A DNA stretch of 64,000 nt, taken from contig CBFHYU010000007.1 in NCBI GenBank assembly GCA_965660165.1, forward strand, positions 10,534 to 74,533, in the 5' to 3' direction. Source of the stretch: WTJO01 sp965660165. GTDB lineage: Bacteria; Pseudomonadota; Alphaproteobacteria; Puniceispirillales; Puniceispirillaceae. Below the pieces are notes generated by a model. The model was not told where the DNA came from, did no database searches, and worked only from the letters and a program-made list of their open reading frames with translations. Shown here one piece after another: positions 51,592 to 60,858 of the stretch. Made by a program: the position numbers and the translations under genes. Each line of letters begins with the position of its first letter. Within the stretch, counting starts at the first letter, position 1.

Positions 51592-54009
51592 ATGCACGCA
51601 CCAGCAATGTCTTTGATACCAAAAATATTCAATGACTGGTTTGATAGCAGAGGCTGGCAGATTTACCCGCATCAGCAAGAGATTATATCACAATCTCAAC
51701 AGGGCAATTCTGTACTTCTGGTTGCCCCCACAGGTTCAGGCAAAACATTATGCGGCTTTCTGCCATCGCTGATTGCCTTTCACCAACACCCTATTGATAA
51801 GGTACATACTATTTATATCTCGCCCCTAAAGGCGCTGGCGGTGGATATTGCCCGCAATCTTGGTGAACCTGTTGCTGAAATGGGGCTTGATATACGGATT
51901 GAAACACGCACAGGTGATACGCCTGCCAGTAAGCGTGAACGCCAACGAAAATACCCGCCTCATTTCCTGCTCACAACCCCAGAATCGCTTGAAATTATGC
52001 TGGCATGGCCAGAGGCTGACCAGATGTTTGCCTCTGTCAATACTATCATCATTGATGAAATACACGCGCTTGCTGGCACAAAAAGAGGAGATTTGCTGTC
52101 ATTATCACTTGCTGCTTTGCGCGCTATTGCTACAAATTCTAGAACCATAGCCCTATCAGCAACCCTTGCATCACCAGAAGATTTGCTTGACTGGTTAGGC
52201 GCATCATCTGGCACGCGGGCGCTTATCCGCCCGTCTCTTGAAACACAAATAGAGCTATCAATATATCTGCCAGAAGGTGATGATGTGCCATGGGCTGGCC
52301 ATTCTGCGCTTTATGCGCTGGATGTGATCTACGAGCATATTAAGGCAAACCAGACAAGCCTTATCTTTGTGAATACACGGGCGCAGGCAGAATTATTATT
52401 TCAGGCATTATGGCATATCAATGAAGAATCTCTAAAAATTGGAATTCATCATGGCTCGCTTGATGTAAGCCAAAGACGGAAAATTGAATCAGCGATGGCA
52501 AACGGAGAGCTTGATGCAATTGTTGCCACCTCATCATTAGATCTTGGCATTGACTGGGCAGCGATTGATTTGGTGATTCAGGTCGGCGCGCCCAAAGGCA
52601 CCTCTCGGCTAATGCAACGTATTGGGCGGGCTGGTCATCGTCTGAATGCTACTAGCCGGGCTGTTATTATCCCTGCCAACAGGTTTGAGATTTTTGAAGC
52701 ACTTGCCGCCAAGCTTAATCTGCAACATGCCATTTTAGATCAGTTAGACTTGCCGCAAGGCGGGCTAGATGTGCTTGCACAACATATAGTCGGACGTGCA
52801 GTGGCCGCGCCATTTGACGAAAACAGGCTATTTGATCAAATAACAACAGCTGCCCCCTATCGCCATCTCGATAGAGCTAGTTTTGACAAGGTGCTGGATT
52901 TTGTATCAACAGGCGGTTATGCGCTTGACCATTATCAGCAATTTCACAAGCTGGTGAAAGGGATTGATGGGCTGTGGCGCATCGCATCGAACGCTGTGGC
53001 AACACGCTGGAAGATGAACATCGGAACAATTGTTGAATCTGCGGTGATGAAAGTAAGGGTGAAAGGCGGGCCTGTTTTAGGTGAGATTGAAGAATATTTT
53101 ATCCAAAATCTTAGCGCGGGTGACAGCTTTATCTTTGCAGGGCGGGTGTTAGAATTTACGGGCATTACTGCCAATATGGTTGAGGCCAAACCAAGCCAGT
53201 CTAGCGAGCCGAAAGTACCTGCCTATGCTGGGGGGCGTCTGCCACTATCACCAGGACTTGCCGACACAGTAAGAGGCCTGTTGCATGATCACACCATTAC
53301 CAAGAATTTGCCGCCGCCTGTCCAACAATGGCTTGCCATCCAACATAAACGTTCTGCCTTGCCGCACGCTGACAGGTTGCTTGTTGAAACCTTCCCGCGT
53401 GGGGCAAAGCATTACATGGTTTGTTACAGCTTTGCTGGCCGAAATGCGCATCAGACGCTTGGGATGTTACTTACCAGAAGAATGGAACGCCAGGGCTATG
53501 CGCCTATTGGGTTTGTGGCTACAGATTATGCGATTGCGGTATGGTCTCTGCACCCTGTGCTATCGCCCCAAAATCTGCTGACAAGCGATATATTAGGAGA
53601 TGATTTAGAAGAATGGATGGCTGAAACAACTATGTTAAAGCGCAGTTTCAGACAGGTAGCAACAATTGCAGGGGTGATAGAAAAAAACCTGCCAGGCATT
53701 GAGAAAACAGGCAAGCAAATGACAATCAATTCTGATCTGATTTATGATGTTCTCAAACAGCATCAGCCAGATCATATTCTGCTTGAAGCGACAAGACATG
53801 ATGCTGCAAGAGGGCTAACAGATATTCGCAGACTGTCTGAATTGCTCACAAATTTTGAAGGCAAAATTGATCATCACTCGCTAACACGTATCTCACCGCT
53901 ATCTATTCCGCTGATATTAGAGGTAGGCAGAGAGGCTGTTTCAGGCTCAGGGGTTGATGAAATGCTGGATGAATTACAGAAACGCTTGATAGATGAAGCC
54001 TTTTACTAG
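51592..54009 (+). CDS. Ligase-associated DEXH-box (Lhr-type) helicase
   Basis: 805 residues, superfamily 2. Walker A VAPTGSGKTLCGFLP (about 44-58), DEIH in IIIDEIHALAGTKRGDLL, SAT motif in ALSATLASPEDLL, and motif VI MQRIGRAGHR. The rest is the Lhr-like winged-helix region. Shorter than full Lhr (~1500), it is the size of the ligase-associated form. ATG 51592 or 51607 may be used. It is divergent from yfcG across 241 bases and 42 bases upstream of pdeM. Confidence 0.93.
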   Translation: MHAPAMSLIPKIFNDWFDSRGWQIYPHQQEIISQSQQGNSVLLVAPTGSGKTLCGFLPSLIAFHQHPIDKVHTIYISPLKALAVDIARNLGEPVAEMGLDIRIETRTGDTPASKRERQRKYPPHFLLTTPESLEIMLAWPEADQMFASVNTIIIDEIHALAGTKRGDLLSLSLAALRAIATNSRTIALSATLASPEDLLDWLGASSGTRALIRPSLETQIELSIYLPEGDDVPWAGHSALYALDVIYEHIKANQTSLIFVNTRAQAELLFQALWHINEESLKIGIHHGSLDVSQRRKIESAMANGELDAIVATSSLDLGIDWAAIDLVIQVGAPKGTSRLMQRIGRAGHRLNATSRAVIIPANRFEIFEALAAKLNLQHAILDQLDLPQGGLDVLAQHIVGRAVAAPFDENRLFDQITTAAPYRHLDRASFDKVLDFVSTGGYALDHYQQFHKLVKGIDGLWRIASNAVATRWKMNIGTIVESAVMKVRVKGGPVLGEIEEYFIQNLSAGDSFIFAGRVLEFTGITANMVEAKPSQSSEPKVPAYAGGRLPLSPGLADTVRGLLHDHTITKNLPPPVQQWLAIQHKRSALPHADRLLVETFPRGAKHYMVCYSFAGRNAHQTLGMLLTRRMERQGYAPIGFVATDYAIAVWSLHPVLSPQNLLTSDILGDDLEEWMAETTMLKRSFRQVATIAGVIEKNLPGIEKTGKQMTINSDLIYDVLKQHQPDHILLEATRHDAARGLTDIRRLSELLTNFEGKIDHHSLTRISPLSIPLILEVGREAVSGSGVDEMLDELQKRLIDEAFY

Positions 54010-54051
54010 ACAAATAGCCATCTATATTTCGCAGAAACAGGCATCTTCTAC

Positions 54052-54759
54052 ATGGCTATAAATGTAATTGACAGGCAGTTTTTTGATGTTGCGTGCCAGT
54101 TTCATGCAGATGGTGGATTATATCTGCCAGACTTCCAGAGCCTTATTATCTCTGATTTACATATTGGCAAAGGCGCAGCACACCGCCGCAATGGCCAAAT
54201 ACCAGGATATGATACTGATAACACATTAGCGCGCCTTGATGCGGCTATATCACATGCAAAGCCGAAACAGACCATTTTACTAGGTGACAGCTTCCACAGC
54301 CAAGAGCAAGCCAATAGCCTGCCAACATATCACCGTGAACATATTGCGCAGATAGCCACGCAAACTCAGCTTATCTGGATTGAGGGCAACCATGACCCTC
54401 ACCTGCCCCATAGCGTACCTGGTGAACATTGCTCATATTTATCGCTTGGCACGTTGCTGCTTAGCCATCAGCCAGTATATCAGTCTGACAATCCGAAAAC
54501 GCTGATAGCTGGCCAGATAGTTGGGCATTTTCATCCCAAAGCAAAGCTGCAGCTTAGCGCACGCAATTTTTCTGCAAAATGCTTTATCCATGATGCCTCA
54601 TTGATGATATTGCCAGCATTTGGCGCATATACAGGCGGGCTGAATATCTTGCATACAGATATTCAGGCGCTATTTGGGTCCGGCCAGCAAAGCTATCTTC
54701 TGCATCAGCAGGCCATCTATCACTTTCCTGTAAGCAGACGCCATTTCAAATATGCCTAA
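54052..54759 (+). CDS. pdeM: Ligase-associated metallophosphoesterase PdeM
   Basis: 235 residues of the calcineurin-like phosphoesterase fold. Metal motifs in order: SDLHIGKGAAHRR, LLGDSFHS, EGNHDPH and GQIVGHFHPKA. The name follows the ligase-associated DNA damage response endonuclease PdeM. It forms an operon with the helicase. Together with the ligase and exonuclease, it completes the four-gene set seen as a unit in many proteobacteria and bacteroidetes. Confidence 0.92.
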   Translation: MAINVIDRQFFDVACQFHADGGLYLPDFQSLIISDLHIGKGAAHRRNGQIPGYDTDNTLARLDAAISHAKPKQTILLGDSFHSQEQANSLPTYHREHIAQIATQTQLIWIEGNHDPHLPHSVPGEHCSYLSLGTLLLSHQPVYQSDNPKTLIAGQIVGHFHPKAKLQLSARNFSAKCFIHDASLMILPAFGAYTGGLNILHTDIQALFGSGQQSYLLHQQAIYHFPVSRRHFKYA

Positions 54760-54859
54760 TAAGCAGATAATCTAGCGATGTTTATCCGCAAATCTGTCAA
54801 TCCATACAGATAAGGATATCGTAAAGATAATCACATATGGGAATGGTTAGGAATTGGTT

Positions 54860-56158
54860 ATGCGCATTGCGGTTATAGGATCTGGTATTTCTGGACTTGG
54901 ATTTGCCTATCTGGCTCATCAACAACATGATGTTCGAATTTTCGAAAAATCTCACCGCATTGGTGGCCATGCTCACACCCATACACTCAATACAGAGATT
55001 GGTAATATAGCCGTTGATACTGGCTTTATTGTGTATAATGAGCTGAATTATCCCAATCTGACAGGCATGTTTTCCCACCTTGATATTGAGACAATCGCCA
55101 GTGATATGTCCCTTTCAGTGGCAGTGGATAATGGCAAGATTGAATATGAAGGCACGCTTGGCGGGCTGTTTGCAAAAAAGACAAAGATTCTCAAACCGCG
55201 TTTCTGGCGGATGTTAGCTGGGTTAGTTTCATTTTATCGAACAGCCTATAGCCGGATGCAAGCAGGTAATGATGATGAAACACTTGGCCAGTTTATTCAC
55301 AGATGCGGCTATAACAGGGATTTTGTGAATGACCATCTATTGCCAATGGGAGGGGCGATTTGGTCGTGCCCTGCTGAGGTGATGCTAGATTATCCTGTAA
55401 AATCCTTTATCCAGTTTCTTGAAAATCATAGATTGATGGATTTCACTGGCAGGCCTGTCTGGCGCACAGTGGCTGGCGGATCACAGCAATATGTCACAAA
55501 AATTGCAGCCATTTTGGGAAATAGACTCCAGACAAATACACAGATTACCCGTATCCGCAGAGAAGGCGCTGGCGTTATTCTGACAATCGAGGGAGAAGGC
55601 GAAATCTGGTTTGACAAGCTGGTGATGGCAGCGCATGCAGATCAAAGCCTTGCCTTGCTATCTGATGCAACACACCAAGAGCAGGCCATTTTATCGTCTT
55701 TCCAATTCTCAGATAATCATGTCTATCTGCATAGTGATCCAACATTGATGCCAACCTCAAAACGTGCATGGGCATCATGGAATTATTCCGCTGAAGCTGA
55801 TGGCAGGCTGTCTGTTACCTATTGGATGAACAGATTGCAGTCGCTTGATGCCAGAAAACAGCTATTTGTGAGTCTGAACCCTGCTAACAAGCCGCGTGAT
55901 GAGCATATTTTCGCTGAGGCAGATTATCAGCATCCAATCTTTAATCTATCTGCAATTAAGGCGCAGAGAAATCTCGCGTCTATTCAAGGCACAGACAATA
56001 TTTATTATTGCGGGGCATGGACAGCAAACGGGTTTCATGAAGATGGGCTAAAATCTGCTGTATCGACTGCACTTTCGCTAGATATTGATGTCCCATGGCA
56101 AACCCCCACCCGTCATTGGCACCAACCAGATACTATTACATCTGCCTATTCAGCATGA
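54860..56158 (+). CDS. FAD-dependent amine-oxidase-like protein (UfaD-like fatty acid desaturase candidate)
   Basis: 432 residues. GSGISGLGFAYLAHQQ is the dinucleotide-binding start, RIGGHAHTHTL the second FAD motif, and DTGFIVYNELNYPNLTGMFSHL is a group hallmark. AGGAA lies 6 bases before ATG 54860, favouring it over the upstream TTG. Proteins of this type precede DUF1365 and CFA-synthase genes in many proteobacteria. In Rhodobacter sphaeroides and Rhodopseudomonas palustris, UfaD desaturates methylated phospholipid acyl chains on the way to furan fatty acids. I infer, without alignment, that this may be the UfaD counterpart. First gene of a four-gene plus-strand operon. Confidence 0.85.
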   Translation: MRIAVIGSGISGLGFAYLAHQQHDVRIFEKSHRIGGHAHTHTLNTEIGNIAVDTGFIVYNELNYPNLTGMFSHLDIETIASDMSLSVAVDNGKIEYEGTLGGLFAKKTKILKPRFWRMLAGLVSFYRTAYSRMQAGNDDETLGQFIHRCGYNRDFVNDHLLPMGGAIWSCPAEVMLDYPVKSFIQFLENHRLMDFTGRPVWRTVAGGSQQYVTKIAAILGNRLQTNTQITRIRREGAGVILTIEGEGEIWFDKLVMAAHADQSLALLSDATHQEQAILSSFQFSDNHVYLHSDPTLMPTSKRAWASWNYSAEADGRLSVTYWMNRLQSLDARKQLFVSLNPANKPRDEHIFAEADYQHPIFNLSAIKAQRNLASIQGTDNIYYCGAWTANGFHEDGLKSAVSTALSLDIDVPWQTPTRHWHQPDTITSAYSA

Positions 56159-56207
56159 TAATATGGTTCTAGATATGCACTTTATGCTGAGATGATAGGC
56201 TTACCTT

Positions 56208-57047
56208 ATGACGAATAAAAAGATGACGTCACCTTTGGCGATACAGCTTGTTGATTCTGATATTATCCATACACGTCATGGAAGCCCGTCTCATACCCTG
56301 TCCAGACGTGGTTTGTCTTTGTGGATTGATTTGAACAATCTGGCTACAGCAAACAGCCAGTCCATAATATTTTCAGTCAATAGCTTTAATTTATTGTCAT
56401 TTCATGAAGCTGATTTTGGCTGCAATCATAAATCCAAACGGCAAAAAGGCGCGGCCATTATTCCGCTTAAAGACTATATCACCTCGCAAATTTCTGCGCT
56501 CTATCCTGAAGCAAGGCTAAAAGATATTCATATGCTAGCCTTCCCACGCATTTTGGGCATGGCCTTTAATCCAATTTCGGTTTACCGTTGTACTACTGAG
56601 AATGGGGCTGGGGACATCGTGTTATACGAAGTACATAACACATTTGGCGATAGCCATACCTATTTTGCCATCAGCAAAGCAGGCCATAATGCCTGTCAGC
56701 ATGATGTTGCAAAATCATTACATGTGTCGCCATTTTATGATATGGATGGCGAATATAGGCTAGGGCTAAAGATAAAGGATGAGATGGTTCATCTGCTTGT
56801 GCGCTATAGCCATCAGCAGAAAACGCGTCTTACAGCAACTCTTTGTGGCAAATTCCGTCCATTAACTACTGGCATGATAATGCAGCTTATCGCTAAGCAT
56901 GTGCATCTTCCAATGCGCGTATGGATGGGGATTCATCTCGAAGCTGTAAAATTATTTCTGAAAAAATGTAAATTTTATGGGCGACCAGAACCAAAAGATA
57001 CCCATATCACCATTGCTCAGCCAAGACTGACGAAACAAAAAGGATGA
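56208..57047 (+). CDS. DUF1365 family protein
   Basis: 279 residues. Clear family segments: SLWIDLNNL, FGCNHKSKRQKGAAI, MLAFPRILGMAFNPISVYRC, YEVHNTFGDSHTYF, KSLHVSPFYDMDGEYRL. DUF1365 has no established biochemical function. It is nearly always found between a FAD oxidoreductase and a CFA-type methyltransferase, so a role in modifying membrane acyl chains is inferred. Its stop overlaps the next gene by 4 bases (ATGA), and it starts 49 bases after the FAD gene. Confidence 0.9.
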   Translation: MTNKKMTSPLAIQLVDSDIIHTRHGSPSHTLSRRGLSLWIDLNNLATANSQSIIFSVNSFNLLSFHEADFGCNHKSKRQKGAAIIPLKDYITSQISALYPEARLKDIHMLAFPRILGMAFNPISVYRCTTENGAGDIVLYEVHNTFGDSHTYFAISKAGHNACQHDVAKSLHVSPFYDMDGEYRLGLKIKDEMVHLLVRYSHQQKTRLTATLCGKFRPLTTGMIMQLIAKHVHLPMRVWMGIHLEAVKLFLKKCKFYGRPEPKDTHITIAQPRLTKQKG

Positions 57048-58243
57048 CCAGAATGAATATGATGTTTGGTAATATGGACAAAAAAATGCTGCTTCATATC
57101 ATTTCAGGCATCCAATATGGCAGTTTGACCCTAACGCTTCCAGACGGCTCTGTGCATCATTTCACAGGCGCGCATAAAGGCCCTGATGCAGATATGACAA
57201 TTTTGCAGGAAGATGGCATTAAACGAATGCTTCGTGATGGCAAAATGGGGTTTTGTGAGGCCTATATGGATGGGCTGATCACCTCTAACAAGCTGGCGGA
57301 ATTGATTGAGCTGACCGTATTGCATAATGATTATGTAGAGCAGAAAATGCAGATGAGCATATTTGGCACGCTTGCCCAAAAGCTTAATCACTGGCGCAAT
57401 TCAAATTCAAAATCAGGTTCAGCCCGCAATATCGCTTATCATTATGATCTTGGGAATGAATTTTATAAAAGTTGGCTTGATACCAGCATGACCTATTCAT
57501 CTGCTATTTTTGAACACCCAGACGAAAGCCTTGAGACAGCGCAATCTCGCAAATATGAATATTTATGCAGGCTTGCTGATATTCAACCAGGAGATCATGT
57601 GCTTGAAATAGGGTGCGGTTGGGGCGGTTTTGCTGAATATGCAGCACGCCATAAAGGCGCAAACGTAACAGGCATCACCATCAGCAAAGCACAATATAAC
57701 TATGCTGTTGATAGGCTTAATGCCGCAGGGCTGGCAGATAAAACAGATATCAGGCTGGTAGATTATCGAGATGTTGATGGCACCTTTGATAAAATCATTT
57801 CAATCGAAATGTTTGAAGCTGTTGGCCAGCAATTCTGGCCGACCTATTTTGCAAAGCTAGCGCAATGTCTGAAACAAGGTGGTACGGCCGCGCTTCAACT
57901 TATCTCAATCGAACATAAATCATTTGCAAGCTATCAAAGTAACCCTGATTTTATTCAGCGTTACATTTTTCCTGGCGGCATGTTGCCTTCATGTGAGGCA
58001 TTACTAGCCCCAATTCATGGCGCGAATTTGACGCTTTCGGAAAATAATGGATATGGCCTTGATTATGCCCATACCCTAAAACGCTGGCGCAAACGCTTTT
58101 TACAGGCATGGGGAGATGGGCTAGCGCATCAGAATTTTGATGCGCGTTTCAAACGCATGTGGGAGCTGTATTTAGCCTATTGTGAGGGCGGATTTACCGC
58201 AGGCATGATAGATCTAAATCAGATTGCATTACATCACCGTTAA
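57044..58243 (+). CDS. cfa: Cyclopropane-fatty-acyl-phospholipid synthase family methyltransferase
   Basis: 399 residues. SAM-binding LEIGCGWGGFAEYAARHKGANVTG (about 185-205), YHYDLGNEFYKSWLDTSMTYSSAIF, the catalytic Glu/His region DKIISIEMFEAVGQQFWPTYF and QRYIFPGGMLPS are typical CFA synthase motifs. It methylates unsaturated acyl chains in phospholipids, giving a cyclopropane, or, in UfaM-type members of similar clusters, a methylated trans alkene. The neighbours (FAD protein, DUF1365, DUF3833) favour the second type, but sequence alone cannot decide. Translationally coupled to DUF1365. Confidence 0.9.
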   Translation: MTRMNMMFGNMDKKMLLHIISGIQYGSLTLTLPDGSVHHFTGAHKGPDADMTILQEDGIKRMLRDGKMGFCEAYMDGLITSNKLAELIELTVLHNDYVEQKMQMSIFGTLAQKLNHWRNSNSKSGSARNIAYHYDLGNEFYKSWLDTSMTYSSAIFEHPDESLETAQSRKYEYLCRLADIQPGDHVLEIGCGWGGFAEYAARHKGANVTGITISKAQYNYAVDRLNAAGLADKTDIRLVDYRDVDGTFDKIISIEMFEAVGQQFWPTYFAKLAQCLKQGGTAALQLISIEHKSFASYQSNPDFIQRYIFPGGMLPSCEALLAPIHGANLTLSENNGYGLDYAHTLKRWRKRFLQAWGDGLAHQNFDARFKRMWELYLAYCEGGFTAGMIDLNQIALHHR

Positions 58244-58354
58244 GCTATGGCGCTACCTTGTTAAGGGGGCTGCATCTCATTATGTGGGAAAATAGCACCC
58301 TTCGGTAATCCAATATCATAGCGGTCGCGTTTAAGGTGTTTTCGGGATAATGAA

Positions 58355-58834
58355 ATGACACCAGATGGACAGCTAAACGCCAGCCATAACATCGCAGCAA
58401 AATGGGATCCCATCCGCTTTTTTGATGGCCGTTTTTTTGCGCATGGTGTGTTTATCGACAGAAGCAGGCAGATAAGACGCAGATTTGCGGCTGATATTTT
58501 CGCGCATGCAGGCCAACATCACACTGAAATTAACGAGTCATTCAGATTTGATGATGGCGAGACAGAACAACGCATCTGGACACTAAGCCGAATAGATGAG
58601 AACAGTATAAACGCTGTTACAGAAGATCTGTCAGGCAAGGCCATTGGCAGAATTGATGGACCTGTTCTGCATATGCGCTATGATTTTTTTCTCAGCATTT
58701 CTGGCAGGCGCATCAAATTTAACTTTGATGACAAGATGATATGTCAGGATGAAAACCATCTGCTAAACACAGCCAAAATCTCAAAATTTGGCCTGTATAT
58801 TGGCGAGTTGATTATTAGCTTCAAGCGGCTATAA
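58355..58834 (+). CDS. DUF3833 family protein
   Basis: 159 residues with no membrane helix or lipoprotein box visible; other DUF3833 proteins are usually lipoproteins, so this may be a cytoplasmic or 5'-shortened form. DPIRFFDGRFFAHGVFIDRSRQIRRRF and the repeating WTLSRIDENSINAVTEDLSG show a lipocalin-like beta-rich pattern. It is the last gene of the operon, 111 bases after the CFA gene, and converges with the NTF2-like gene (5 bases between stops). Function unknown; cluster membership suggests a lipid role. Confidence 0.75.
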   Translation: MTPDGQLNASHNIAAKWDPIRFFDGRFFAHGVFIDRSRQIRRRFAADIFAHAGQHHTEINESFRFDDGETEQRIWTLSRIDENSINAVTEDLSGKAIGRIDGPVLHMRYDFFLSISGRRIKFNFDDKMICQDENHLLNTAKISKFGLYIGELIISFKRL

Positions 58835-58839
58835 CATCG

Positions 58840-59280
58840 TTAATGGGCGAACAGTCGCAGTAACAGCCGCACCAGACGCCCCGCCACAGGGATATTTACC
58901 AAAAGCTGGCCAGCACTATCCCAATGGTCAATATGGCGCGTAACCAGCCCCTTATCATCAAAATGTACTTCGCTCATCCCAATGAGCTTCATCTCGAATG
59001 ACGGGCGAGACACAAGATGCCCACCCATACGCCATTTTATGTAGCCTGCCGTATCTGAGCTTGCAATATCAATAATTTCGAAATGCGGATTATGCATAAT
59101 CTTAAACATATGTTGAAAGATTGCGACGAATTTTGCCTTGCCTGAAAAGGCATTAAACGGGTCTGAAAACGCGATATCATCTGCCACTAATGCGGATAAT
59201 TCATCCAGATTATCTTCAGCCAAAGCCCCAAAGCTGTCTGCATAACGTTGAAGATATTTGGCATGTTTGGTCTGGCTCAT
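58840..59280 (-). CDS. NTF2-like (SnoaL-type) protein
   Basis: 146 residues. The cone-shaped NTF2 fold is suggested by LSALVADDIAFSDPFNAFSGKAKFVAIFQHMF and the late GLVTRHIDHWDSAGQL. No catalytic residues can be assigned. Genes of this type recur in the ECF-sigma/ChrR-linked lipid clusters beside an SDR, exactly as here: it is 17 bases downstream of the SDR at 59298. The C-terminal NIPVAGRLVRLLLRLFAH is amphipathic and may touch membrane. Confidence 0.8.
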   Translation of the reverse strand: MSQTKHAKYLQRYADSFGALAEDNLDELSALVADDIAFSDPFNAFSGKAKFVAIFQHMFKIMHNPHFEIIDIASSDTAGYIKWRMGGHLVSRPSFEMKLIGMSEVHFDDKGLVTRHIDHWDSAGQLLVNIPVAGRLVRLLLRLFAH

Positions 59281-59297
59281 CTATCATATCCCACAGG

Positions 59298-60050
59298 CTA
59301 TTTCTGGTTTGTAAGCCGCGCTACAAGGCTTAGATAAAGTGAAATTGGCAATAGGCGCAATGTTTTCATATACCAAACAAACCCGCGAGGAAAGGCGATT
59401 TCAAACCTGCCTGAGCGCATGCCTTGTTTGATATCACGGGCAGCCTGTTCAGGTGAGATTAGGCCTGGCATCGTGAAATCATTTACCGATGTGGCTTCAG
59501 TTTCAACAAAGCCAGGATTTACCAGCTGCATTTTTACCCCGATTTTATTCAAATCAAAATAAAGAGATTCTGCTAAATTCTGCAAGGCTGATTTGGTAGG
59601 ACCATAGGCGGCAGAACGTGGCAACCCCCTATATCCCGCAACAGAGGCCATAATCACAATATGCCCCTTTTTTGCGGCAATCATATCTGGCAGTACCAGT
59701 TCCAGCATATTGACAACCCCCATATAATTCACCTCCATATGCTGGCGATAAATCGCGGCATCAAATTTATCTGCCGACACAGGCTGATAGATGCCTGCAT
59801 TCAAAATGAGGATATCAATTGGTCCTGAAGTTGCGATTGCCTGCTCTACGGCCTGTTTTAGGTTATCAAGATTGGTAACATCTGCTGGATAGCAGGTGAT
59901 ATGCGGATAGGCGTGTGCAAGGGCAGAAAGCCTGTCTTTGCGCCGAGCAAGGGCTGAGATATTTGCTTCTGTTGCGAATAATTTAGCAAGTGCTTCCCCA
60001 ATACCAGAGCTAGCGCCAGTTATTAAAATATGAGGATTAGCCTTTGGCAC
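59298..60050 (-). CDS. SDR family oxidoreductase in the lipid cluster
   Basis: 250 residues. ITGASSGIGEALAKLFA, ILNAGIYQPVS, catalytic Ser in MASVAGYRGLPRSAAYGPTKSAL (YGPTK). The last ~30 residues, FPRGFVWYMKTLRLLPISLYLSLVARL, are hydrophobic and basic, suggesting peripheral membrane attachment. It overlaps the SDR upstream of it by 14 bases and precedes the NTF2-like gene, giving a three-gene minus-strand operon facing the CFA operon. Confidence 0.88.
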   Translation of the reverse strand: MPKANPHILITGASSGIGEALAKLFATEANISALARRKDRLSALAHAYPHITCYPADVTNLDNLKQAVEQAIATSGPIDILILNAGIYQPVSADKFDAAIYRQHMEVNYMGVVNMLELVLPDMIAAKKGHIVIMASVAGYRGLPRSAAYGPTKSALQNLAESLYFDLNKIGVKMQLVNPGFVETEATSVNDFTMPGLISPEQAARDIKQGMRSGRFEIAFPRGFVWYMKTLRLLPISLYLSLVARLTNQK

Positions 60051-60777
60051 GACTATTTACCTGCACCGAAGATTTACCCCCATCAATCGCAATAATCTGG
60101 CCTGTAATCCAGCCTGCCCTGTCATTATCCAGCAATAAAGATGCAAGCGAGACAAAATCTTCTGGCTTGCCAAGTCTAGCTAGTGGATGAGTTGCCGCCA
60201 GCGCCTTTTGCATTTGCGGGTTAGACAGCAACGGCGCCGCCATTTTGCTTTCACTTAATGAAGGGGCAATCGCATTTACCCTAATATCTGGCGCGGCTTC
60301 TGCGGCCAATGCCACCACCAGCCCTTCAATCGCTGCCTTTGCAGACCCTATTGCCACATGCGCATTAAAGCCTGTTTGTGCGGCAACAGAGCTAAAAAGC
60401 AGGATATTACCCTGCCCTGATTTCAACAATGGCAAGGCTGCTTTGGCGGCCATCATCGCGCCAAAAATATTTAGCTGAAAACATTGTTGAATATCATCTT
60501 CTGATAATGAGGATAACGGCTTTAGCAAAATTGAGCCAACTGCCCAGACCATGCCCTTTAACGCCCCGTCACGGCTAGCCTGTGACACAACATCAGCGAT
60601 TGAGCGATTATCACATGCATCAAATTCGCTGAAAGAGGCATTGAGCTGGTCTGCCAGCGCGCTTAGCTCAGCCAGATTTCGACCTGCCAGATGAAGCGGC
60701 ACACCCTCAGCATGTAACTGCTTTGCCAGCGCAGAGCCGATATAGCCAGTTGCCCCGAAAATTACAATCTTTGACAT
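60037..60777 (-). CDS. SDR family oxidoreductase, first gene of the minus-strand lipid operon
   Basis: 246 residues. FGATGYIGSALAKQLHAEG at the N-terminus has a GxxGxxG loop that reads more like atypical SDRs. It continues with VWAVGSILLKPLSSL in place of NNAG, Ser in LLFSSVAAQTGFNAHVAIGSAKAAIEGLV, with Tyr of YxxxK replaced by Ile (IGSAK). Loss of the Tyr suggests altered or no catalysis. The C-terminus GWITGQIIAIDGGKSS is FabG-like. It is divergent from the flavin-reductase gene. Confidence 0.83.
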   Translation of the reverse strand: MSKIVIFGATGYIGSALAKQLHAEGVPLHLAGRNLAELSALADQLNASFSEFDACDNRSIADVVSQASRDGALKGMVWAVGSILLKPLSSLSEDDIQQCFQLNIFGAMMAAKAALPLLKSGQGNILLFSSVAAQTGFNAHVAIGSAKAAIEGLVVALAAEAAPDIRVNAIAPSLSESKMAAPLLSNPQMQKALAATHPLARLGKPEDFVSLASLLLDNDRAGWITGQIIAIDGGKSSVQVNSRAKG

Positions 60778-60858
60778 ACTAGCTCCTTAACCATTTGACA
60801 GATGCCTGAAATATTATACGATTTTGTCTGGACGCCAGATTATAGACAGGAATTTGAC

